DNA from: an uncultured Xanthobacteraceae bacterium
GTDB taxonomy: Bacteria; Pseudomonadota; Alphaproteobacteria; Rhizobiales; Xanthobacteraceae
Direction of reading: 5' to 3'
Length of the DNA stretch: 7,712 bases
Assembly (NCBI GenBank): GCA_955652195.1
Contig: CATPBC010000032.1
Location: 1 to 7,712, forward strand
Both the position numbers and the translations under genes were made by a program. A model generated the notes under the pieces. It was not told the DNA's origin. It did no database searches and saw nothing but the letters and a program-made list of their open reading frames with translations. Below, piece after piece: positions 1-5,240 of the stretch; position 1 is the stretch's first letter, and the number at the start of each line of letters is the position of its first letter.

Positions 1-5
1 GCGCT

Positions 6-82
6 CTAGTGTGGTGGATTTGAAGTTCCTACAATCAAGCGGCTAGCTCGGATAGGAACTTCAAATCCAAGAACCACACTAG
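6..82. repeat. CTAG-bounded palindromic repeat, family A, full copy
   Basis: This is an imperfect inverted repeat. The left arm (6-30) begins CTAGTGTGG. The right arm (54-82) ends CCACACTAG. Nine outer base pairs (6-14 with 74-82) and fifteen inner base pairs (16-30 with 54-68) match perfectly. They are separated by a lone T on the left and five bases (69-73) on the right, which gives an asymmetric bulge. The loop (31-53) contains a GCTAGC palindrome. No ORF or transposase lies inside it, so it is a non-autonomous REP- or MITE-like element. Its folding as DNA or RNA is inferred from complementarity only. Confidence 0.85.
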
Positions 83-95
83 AATCATAAATTTG

Positions 96-170
96 CTAGT
101 GTCCCTTTGATTCCGAAGTTCGCATCAGAGGCACCGCAAACAGTTGCGAACTTCGGAATCGGGACACTAG
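96..170. repeat. CTAG-bounded palindromic repeat, family B, full copy
   Basis: This is a second inverted repeat, 13 bp after the first and separated by an AT-rich spacer (83-95). The left arm starts CTAGTGTCCC (96-105) and the right arm ends GGGACACTAG (161-170). The inner arms 109-124 and 145-160 pair perfectly over 16 bp. An unpaired TTT (106-108) makes a bulge about 10 bp from the outer end, the same place as in family A. The loop is 125-144. The arms share CTAGTGT and a GATT..GAAGTTC core with family A, so the two are diverged relatives. Confidence 0.85.
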
Positions 171-208
171 TGTGGTGGATTTGAAGTTCCTACAATCAAG
201 CGGCTAGC
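167..208. repeat. Truncated family A repeat, left half only
   Basis: These 42 bp are an exact copy of positions 6-47, that is, the left arm plus the loop up to and including GCTAGC. The right arm is missing, so this copy cannot form the family A hairpin. Its first four bases (CTAG, 167-170) are shared with the end of the family B copy. The heptamer GGACACT occurs at 162-168 and again at 209-215, directly after the copy. Exact identity over 42 bp indicates recent duplication or strong homogenisation. Confidence 0.85.
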
Positions 209-234
209 GGACACTGGGATACGCGCAAAGCTCC

Positions 235-1026
235 GTGCGAATTGCCACCTGGAATGTGAATTCGATCAAGCAGCGGCTGGATTCCGCAGTGACCTGGCTG
301 GCTGAGCGCAAGCCGGACATTGTCTGCCTGCAAGAAACCAAATGCGTTGACGACGCGTTTCCGCGCGAGCCGTTCGAGGCGCTCGGTTACAATGTCGCCG
401 TGCACGGGCAGAAGGCATTCAACGGCGTGGCTTTGCTGTCGAAATTTCCACTCGACGAAGTCAGCAACGGTCTGCCGGGCGACGATCAGGACGACCATGC
501 CCGTTTCATAGAAGGGGTCGTCTCTACGGCGCGTGGCGCGATGCGCATCGCCAGCCTTTACCTGCCGAACGGGAACCCACCGCAGACCGACAAATACACC
601 TACAAGATCGGTTGGATGAAGCGCCTTTCCACTTATATGCGCGAACGCCTGCTCCTTGAAGAACCACTCATCATGGCTGGGGACTACAATGTGATCCCGA
701 CTCCCGCGGACGCCCGCAATCCGCAGGTCTGGGTCAATGACGCTTTATTCCTGCCGCGCACCCGCGACGAGTTCCGTGCTCTCATCAACCTCGGGCTGAC
801 CGATGCGGTGCGTGCGACCAGTGACGATTCCGGCCTGTTTACGTTTTGGGATTATCAGGCCGGCGCCTGGCAAAAGAACAACGGCATTCGTATCGACCAT
901 CTTCTGCTGTCGCCTGCAGCGGCGGACCGGCTGCGCAGCGCGGGCATTGATCGTCACGTCCGGACTTGGGAAAAGCCATCCGATCACGTCCCAGTGTGGA
1001 TCGATCTGGAAATTGAAGCGAAATAG
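235..1026 (+). CDS. xth: Exodeoxyribonuclease III (AP endonuclease, XthA family)
   Basis: This is a cytoplasmic Mg2+-dependent AP endonuclease and 3'-5' exonuclease that cuts the backbone at abasic sites in base-excision repair. The protein has 263 residues, normal for the family, and is a complete endonuclease/exonuclease/phosphatase fold. The family's catalytic positions are present: Asn7 (TWNVNS), Glu34 (LQETK), Asp150 and Asn152 (GDYNV), Asp221 (RIDHLLL), and Asp250/His251 (SDHVP). The GTG start is chosen because MRIATWNVNSI is the normal XthA N-terminus and an in-frame TAG lies at 205-207. No clear Shine-Dalgarno sequence precedes it; only weak purine stretches at 216-219 and 227-230 are seen. 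A palindromic repeat cluster ends 26 bp upstream, so the promoter is either in or beyond the repeats. The gene converges on the ExoR-like gene with a 27-bp gap. Confidence 0.95.
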   Translation: MRIATWNVNSIKQRLDSAVTWLAERKPDIVCLQETKCVDDAFPREPFEALGYNVAVHGQKAFNGVALLSKFPLDEVSNGLPGDDQDDHARFIEGVVSTARGAMRIASLYLPNGNPPQTDKYTYKIGWMKRLSTYMRERLLLEEPLIMAGDYNVIPTPADARNPQVWVNDALFLPRTRDEFRALINLGLTDAVRATSDDSGLFTFWDYQAGAWQKNNGIRIDHLLLSPAAADRLRSAGIDRHVRTWEKPSDHVPVWIDLEIEAK

Positions 1027-1047
1027 CGACCCGCTTCGCTATTCGCT
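1017..1047. terminator. Hairpin between the convergent xth and ExoR-like genes
   Basis: AGCGAAATAGCGA (1017-1029) pairs with TCGCTATTCGCT (1036-1047) except for one bulged base, around the loop CCCGCT. The left arm overlaps the last codons and the stop of xth. On the + strand the stem is followed by six A residues, not T, and on the minus strand no T-run follows either. It is therefore not a canonical intrinsic terminator for either gene. It may still separate the convergent transcripts or protect the xth 3' end. Confidence 0.35.
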
Positions 1048-1053
1048 AAAAAA

Positions 1054-1920
1054 CTAATCGTGCCGGCCTTTCAGCCAATCCTCAAGATAGACGAGCGCCA
1101 TGGCGCGTTCGTCATCGCTCGCGCCTTTGAAAGCACTGTCATAGACCGGCTTGACCCAGTTTTCGTCGGCGCCCGCGCAGTCACGTCCGAGGATCAGCCA
1201 CATCAGGCCACGCGCCGCCTGCCGCGGCACAACCTGCCCCTGGAACAGCATTTCCCCGAGCGCGACTTCGGCGCGGCAATGACCCTTGGTGGCGGCAAGC
1301 CGCAGCCAGCGCGCCGCCTGATGCGGATCGCCTGGCGCGCCGAGATAAAGTCGCCCGAGTTCGTACTGCGCATCGGCATCGCCGAAATAAGTCGCCGCGT
1401 AGCCGAACATGTCGCGCGCGCGGGTACGATCGACTGTAATCTTCGAATTCGGTATCCCGGTGAGGTAGTAGTGCCCAAGCGCGACAAAGGCATTGGCGAC
1501 GAACCGCGCTTGCGGTGTGCCGGGCGCCTCGTCGGGATGGCTGTTGGCGATTTGGCTGAAATAGTTGAAGGCGCGCAGATCATCGCGCGGCACGCCATCG
1601 CCATCGGCATACATGCGGCCGAGTTTCCACTGCGCGACCGGCTGCCCCTGCTCAGCGGCATATTGCAGCGCCGTCAGCGAGCTATTCTTATTCGGCGCGC
1701 TCTCCGGCGGATGCGCGCTACCGCGCAAGCCGTCGGCAGGCGACAGCGCGGCGGTGCTTGGAGTGGTGGTGCCGTCGAATGCCAAAGCTGGCGTGGCGCC
1801 GAGAATATGGTGGATCACGTCATTTGCGCGGTCGGCACCGACCACAATGCAAATGCCAAGGGCGAGCCCGGCCAAGCTTGCGCCGGTGGCGATGCGGCGA
1901 ATGTTGCTAGACGTCCGCAT
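1054..1920 (-). CDS. ExoR-like Sel1-repeat protein, exported or membrane-anchored
   Basis: The protein has 288 residues. A hydrophobic segment (about 11-29) follows a basic N-terminus, and an ALA-FDG stretch (45-50) resembles a signal-peptidase site. A Pro/Ser/Ala-rich linker (about 51-80) leads to about four Sel1/TPR-like helical repeats (roughly 83-123, 141-178, 182-212, 214-248). From memory, spacing and phrases such as [14 protein letters not shown], a FVNAL-like [10 protein letters not shown] and YYLTGIP line up with rhizobial ExoR. ExoR is the periplasmic inhibitor of the ExoS/ChvI sensor pathway that controls exopolysaccharide synthesis and motility. The ATG lies inside the last codons of ilvD (14-bp overlap), so translation is probably coupled to ilvD. 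The Sel1 fold is clear, but ExoR orthology is inferred. Another Sel1 scaffold protein is the alternative. Confidence 0.85.
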   Translation of the reverse strand: MRTSSNIRRIATGASLAGLALGICIVVGADRANDVIHHILGATPALAFDGTTTPSTAALSPADGLRGSAHPPESAPNKNSSLTALQYAAEQGQPVAQWKLGRMYADGDGVPRDDLRAFNYFSQIANSHPDEAPGTPQARFVANAFVALGHYYLTGIPNSKITVDRTRARDMFGYAATYFGDADAQYELGRLYLGAPGDPHQAARWLRLAATKGHCRAEVALGEMLFQGQVVPRQAARGLMWLILGRDCAGADENWVKPVYDSAFKGASDDERAMALVYLEDWLKGRHD

Positions 1921-3631
1921 AACACACCGTCTCAGCTGCTGCGCCCGGATGCGTAAGCGCGCCCTGACGCGCCGAACCCACTTGCTGGGCGTACTTCCAT
2001 AGATAGCCCGAGGTGAACTCTGACGGGCGCGGCTTCCATTCTTTGGCGCGGCCGTCCAACTCGGCTTTACTCAGCTTGACGTCGAGCGTTCCCCGCTCGG
2101 CATCGAGCGTGATGATGTCGCCGTCGCGAATGAGAGCGATCGGCCCGCCGACGGCCGCCTCTGGCCCGATATGGCCGACGCAGAAGCCGCGGGTGGCGCC
2201 GGAGAAGCGCCCGTCGGTAATGAGCGCAACCTTGCCGCCCATGCCCTGCCCATAAAGGGCCGCGGTAGTTGAAAGCATTTCCCGCATACCCGGTCCGCCC
2301 TTCGGGCCCTCGTAGCGGATGACCAACACGTCGCCTTCCTCGTATTGCCTGTGCTTAACCGCCTCGAAGCACGGTTCCTCGCCGTCGAAGCAGCGGGCCG
2401 GACCGGAAAACTGCAAGCGCTCCATGCCAGCCACTTTCACGATGGCGCCGTCGGGTGCGAGATTACCTTTCAGCCCGACCACGCCGCCGGTTGGCAGGAT
2501 CGGCTTGTTGGCGGGCCAAACGACGGCCTGATCCGGATTCCACTTCACCGACTTAAGGTTCTCGGCGATGGTCCGGCCGGTGACGGTGATGCAGTCGCCA
2601 TGCAAGTAGCCATGGTCGAGCAGCGTCTTCATCAACAGCGGCACGCCGCCAGCTTCAAACATGTCTTTGGCGACATAGCGGCCGGACGGTTTTAAATCCG
2701 CGATATAAGGTGTCTTTTTCAGGACTTCGGCGACGTCGAACAGGTCGAATTTCACCCCGCATTCATTGGCGATGGCCGGCAGATGCAGTGCCGCATTGGT
2801 GGAGCCGCCGGTCGCCGCGACAACCGCCGCGGCATTTTCCAACGCTTTGCGCGTGACGATGTCGCGCGGCCGAATATTCTTGGCGATCAGATCCATGATC
2901 ATCTCGCCGGCCAGGAAACAAAACTTGTCACGGATCTCGTAGGGCGCCGGCGCGCCAGCCGAATAGGGCAAAGCAAGACCGATCGCTTCTGAGACCGTCG
3001 CCATCGTGTTGGCAGTAAATTGTGCGCCGCAGGCGCCGGCCGACGGACAGGCATTTTGCTCGAGCGTGTCTAGATCGCCATCCGACATGGCGCCGATCGA
3101 GTGCTTGCCGACCGCCTCGTAGACATCCTGGATGGTAACCGGCATTCCCTTGAAGGTGCCCGGCAGGATCGAGCCGCCATAGATGTAGATCGACGGCACG
3201 TTGAGACGGCACATCGCCATCATCATTCCCGGCTGCGACTTGTCGCAGCCGGCCACCCCAATCAGCGCGTCGTAAGAATGGCCGCGCACCGACAATTCGA
3301 CTGAATCCGCAATCACTTCGCGCGACGGCAAAGACGATTTCATGCCGGCATGGCCCATGGCGATGCCGTCGGTGACGGTGATGGTGCAGAATTCGCGGGG
3401 CGTGCCGCCGGCCGACGCAACTCCAAGCTTGACCGCTTGGGCTTGTCGCATCAGCGCTATGTTGCAGGGGGCCGCCTCATTCCAGCAGGTCGCGACCCCG
3501 ACGAAGGGCTGATGGATCTGCTCACGCGTCAGCCCCATCGCGTAATAGAAGGCGCGGTGCGGTGCGCGGTCGGGGCCCTCAGTAGCGTGACGGCTGGGCA
3601 GCCGTAATTTCAAGTCGCTCTTGGCGTCCAT
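1907..3631 (-). CDS. ilvD: Dihydroxy-acid dehydratase
   Basis: This enzyme dehydrates 2,3-dihydroxy-isovalerate and 2,3-dihydroxy-3-methylvalerate to the 2-keto acids, the common penultimate step to valine and isoleucine (and on to leucine). The family hallmarks are visible in the 574-residue form: the three presumed [2Fe-2S] ligands Cys56 (EAAPCN), Cys129 (GCDKSQPG) and Cys201 (CPSAGACGA), the adjacent metal-binding Lys131, and the proposed catalytic Ser477 ([11 protein letters not shown]). Cys56 in PCN places it in the [2Fe-2S] class, not the [4Fe-4S] E. coli type. The ATG at 3631 (MDAKSDLKL) is preferred over an in-frame TTG at 3649, because MDAK is the start I associate with rhizobial IlvD. 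Only a weak GAG precedes it. The stop codon overlaps the start of the downstream ExoR-like gene. Confidence 0.96.
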   Translation of the reverse strand: MDAKSDLKLRLPSRHATEGPDRAPHRAFYYAMGLTREQIHQPFVGVATCWNEAAPCNIALMRQAQAVKLGVASAGGTPREFCTITVTDGIAMGHAGMKSSLPSREVIADSVELSVRGHSYDALIGVAGCDKSQPGMMMAMCRLNVPSIYIYGGSILPGTFKGMPVTIQDVYEAVGKHSIGAMSDGDLDTLEQNACPSAGACGAQFTANTMATVSEAIGLALPYSAGAPAPYEIRDKFCFLAGEMIMDLIAKNIRPRDIVTRKALENAAAVVAATGGSTNAALHLPAIANECGVKFDLFDVAEVLKKTPYIADLKPSGRYVAKDMFEAGGVPLLMKTLLDHGYLHGDCITVTGRTIAENLKSVKWNPDQAVVWPANKPILPTGGVVGLKGNLAPDGAIVKVAGMERLQFSGPARCFDGEEPCFEAVKHRQYEEGDVLVIRYEGPKGGPGMREMLSTTAALYGQGMGGKVALITDGRFSGATRGFCVGHIGPEAAVGGPIALIRDGDIITLDAERGTLDVKLSKAELDGRAKEWKPRPSEFTSGYLWKYAQQVGSARQGALTHPGAAAETVCYADV

Positions 3632-3671
3632 CAAACTCAAGCGAGCCAACAGGCCCTATTCGCCCCTCTCA

Positions 3672-3705
3672 CCGGTCCAAAGCCTGCCTCGCTTTTTCAG
3701 ACCGG
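3672..3705 (-). other. Hairpin in the ilvD 5' leader
   Basis: CCGGTC (3672-3677) pairs with GACCGG (3700-3705). Inside it, AAAGC (3679-3683) pairs with GCTTT (3691-3695) around a 7-nt loop. The result is a two-part stem with a 1x4 internal loop. It would lie 41-74 nt before the ilvD start codon if transcription begins upstream of it. No T-run follows on the minus strand, so it is not a classical attenuator terminator. A role in mRNA stability or regulation is only a possibility. Confidence 0.35.
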
Positions 3706-3744
3706 ACGTATCGACAACGGCTTTCCGCCAGATTCGATCAGTGT

Positions 3745-3761
3745 GTTCGATCGTCTCGAAC
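3745..3761. promoter_or_regulatory. Operator-like inverted repeat GTTCGA-N5-TCGAAC
   Basis: This is a perfect 6-5-6 dyad in the ilvD/mpg divergent region. The left half-site TTCGATC also occurs 13 bp upstream (3733-3739). The symmetry suits a dimeric transcription factor. It is not the direct-repeat GTTC-N7-GTTC form of the alphaproteobacterial LexA box. Function is inferred from position and symmetry only. Confidence 0.3.
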
Positions 3762-3854
3762 GGCAGCCGCACGGGCATCGATGTCGAGAAATCCTATGGC
3801 TAAAAAGCGGCGCTGGGCGCGGGTGCGCTGCGGTAAGATTAAATGTTCCCCCGC

Positions 3855-3872
3855 TGTGTCCGCGCGGCCACA
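3855..3872. promoter_or_regulatory. 18-bp near-palindrome upstream of mpg
   Basis: TGTG-T-CCGCGCGG-C-CACA is symmetric except for one mismatched pair (T3859/C3868) and lies about 72 bp before the mpg start. It could be an operator or a small cruciform. A GC-rich palindromic core also arises readily in such genomes, so this is weak evidence. Confidence 0.25.
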
Positions 3873-3944
3873 GATTCAACGCGCTGGATGCATTTCGGTT
3901 AGGCAGCGGTTTACCATCCGGCTTACGACTTGCGACCATGGGGG

Positions 3945-4517
3945 ATGCCCAAGCGCCTGACCAAAGCCTTCTTCCGACGCAGCGTGCATGAGGTCGCGCC
4001 CGACCTGATCGGCGCCACGCTGCTGTTCAAGGGGGTGGGCGGCCGAATTGTTGAGGTCGAGGCCTACCACCACACCGATCCGGCGGCGCATAGCTTTCGC
4101 GGTCCAACAGCACGCAACGCCGTGATGTTTGGGCCGCCGGGCTATGCCTATGTCTACCGCTCCTACGGCATCCACTGGTGTCTGAACTTCGTCTGCGAAC
4201 CGCATGGCTCGGCCAGTGCGGTTCTCATCCGGGCCTTGGAGCCAACCGAGGGTTTGCCGCTGATGCGCCGGCGCCGCGGCTTGTCCGATGTGCGGTTGCT
4301 CTGCGCCGGCCCCGGGCGGGTCTGTCAGGCGCTGGGGATTACCGCAGCGCACAATGGTCTAGCCCTGGACGAGCCGCCCTTTGCCCTATTTGCGCGCGCC
4401 GGCGCGGTCGAGGTCATCGCCGGACCCCGAATCGGCATCACCAAGGCGGCAGAAAAGCCGTGGCGCTATGGCTTCAAAGGTTCGGCCTTTCTCAGCAAGC
4501 CGTTTCGGCCGGGCTAA
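3945..4517 (+). CDS. mpg: 3-methyladenine DNA glycosylase, AAG/MPG family
   Basis: The product excises alkylated purines such as 3-methyladenine, and often hypoxanthine, leaving an abasic site in base-excision repair. The 190-residue protein is of normal bacterial length. It shows the AAG signature: GRIVEVEAY with the putative catalytic Glu39 and Tyr41, [12 protein letters not shown] with His49, and [13 protein letters not shown] with Tyr71 and Asn81. These match by motif the human AAG residues Glu125, Tyr127, His136, Tyr159 and Asn169. ALEPTEG and a C-terminal KPWRYG follow. The ATG at 3945 is preferred; an in-frame TTG at 3930 would add five residues. The G-run before the ATG is too close to be an ideal ribosome-binding site. 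The gene ends tail to tail with the epimerase gene, with overlapping stop codons. Confidence 0.93.
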   Translation: MPKRLTKAFFRRSVHEVAPDLIGATLLFKGVGGRIVEVEAYHHTDPAAHSFRGPTARNAVMFGPPGYAYVYRSYGIHWCLNFVCEPHGSASAVLIRALEPTEGLPLMRRRRGLSDVRLLCAGPGRVCQALGITAAHNGLALDEPPFALFARAGAVEVIAGPRIGITKAAEKPWRYGFKGSAFLSKPFRPG

Positions 4518-5233
4518 ATCCGAAGCCTGAACGCCGGATCGAAGCCGAGTTCGCGGCGGGCCTTGGCGATCGAGACCATCCCGTCGTCCTCGGCGATGTT
4601 GTAGATTCCCGGTTGCCCACGCGTGACCGCGATCGCCGCGGCATGCGCTGCGGCATCGACATGAAGCGGCGGCTTGCGGTGTGGCTCATTAGTCCAGGCG
4701 CCGGGACCGTAGAAAAACCCATAGCGCAGCAGGATCGCTTCCAGACCTGAGGTCAGGACCTGCCGTTCCATCTCCGCGGCACCGCGCACCGTTACCGCGC
4801 GAGGGCCATCGGCCAGATCGAAGGGGTCCGCTTCGGTGTGAGGCGCGGCACCGGCTGCGTAGCCGAACGCGATGCTCTGCACGATAAACCGCCCGGCCGA
4901 GACGGCCTTCGCGGCAGCGATCAGGTTGCGCGTGCCTTCGGTACGAATACGCGCGTTGCGTGGATAGGACGCGGCAAGCTGGGCCTCATCGAAGATTTGG
5001 GGCAAGTCCGTCAATTGATGGATGACGATTTCAGGCGCGGCGCGCATCACCGCTGCCTTGAGCGCATCGGCGTCGAACACGTCCACGACCACCGCGGCAA
5101 CGCCGGCTGCTTCGAGTGCGCGTGCATTGGCTGCACTGCGCGTCATTCCGGCGACTTGGTGACCAGCACCGAGGAGAAGCGGCGTCAATCGCCGGCCGAT
5201 TACGCCGCTCGCGCCAGCGAGAAATATTTTCAT
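4514..5233 (-). CDS. NAD(P)-dependent epimerase/dehydratase-like atypical SDR
   Basis: The 239-residue cytoplasmic protein has an N-terminal Rossmann fold. It has a GASGVIG dinucleotide motif (residues 7-13), and Arg32 after the second strand hints at NADP(H). The middle part reads [10 protein letters not shown]: Tyr125 is present, but no Lys lies four residues later, so the classical YxxxK dyad is absent. This is common in atypical SDRs of the NmrA/epimerase type. The C-terminal motifs [30 protein letters not shown] and [10 protein letters not shown] suggest a complete protein, somewhat shorter than the roughly 290-320 residues of many relatives. The substrate is unknown. The ATG lies 7 bp after the valS stop codon, so it is probably co-transcribed with valS, although no good Shine-Dalgarno sequence is visible. 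The stop overlaps the mpg stop. Confidence 0.88.
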   Translation of the reverse strand: MKIFLAGASGVIGRRLTPLLLGAGHQVAGMTRSAANARALEAAGVAAVVVDVFDADALKAAVMRAAPEIVIHQLTDLPQIFDEAQLAASYPRNARIRTEGTRNLIAAAKAVSAGRFIVQSIAFGYAAGAAPHTEADPFDLADGPRAVTVRGAAEMERQVLTSGLEAILLRYGFFYGPGAWTNEPHRKPPLHVDAAAHAAAIAVTRGQPGIYNIAEDDGMVSIAKARRELGFDPAFRLRI

Positions 5234-5240
5234 ATTCAGA

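Larger units (their letters stand above)
3632..3944. promoter_or_regulatory. Divergent intergenic region between ilvD and mpg
   Basis: These roughly 310 bp hold no convincing gene. They must carry the promoters of ilvD (minus) and mpg (plus), but I see no strong -35/-10 pair for either. The region contains a leader hairpin close to ilvD, a direct repeat TTCGATC (3733-3739 and 3746-3752), and two dyad-symmetric sequences listed separately. A 59-codon frame on the + strand (3781-3960) is Arg/Lys/Cys-rich, has no recognisable family, and runs into mpg out of frame. I do not call it a gene. No tRNA or obvious peptide leader rich in Ile/Val/Leu codons is visible. Confidence 0.5.

Noticed and set aside
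1..208. CRISPR array
   Set aside because: Only two partial direct copies exist, 161 bp apart. The units are long palindromes with CTAG ends, with no regular spacers and no cas genes.
1060..1956. A 298-codon open frame on the + strand, antisense to the ExoR-like gene
   Set aside because: It is an antisense frame kept open by high GC. It has no recognisable domain and runs over the well-supported Sel1-repeat coding strand and the end of ilvD.
3745..3761. LexA (SOS) box upstream of mpg
   Set aside because: The alphaproteobacterial LexA site is a direct repeat, GTTC-N7-GTTC. This is an inverted GTTC-N9-GAAC dyad.
3781..3960. A 59-codon basic ORF between ilvD and mpg
   Set aside because: It has no family resemblance and no ribosome-binding site, and it overlaps the mpg start out of frame. 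An Arg/Cys-rich composition is expected from random GC-rich sequence.
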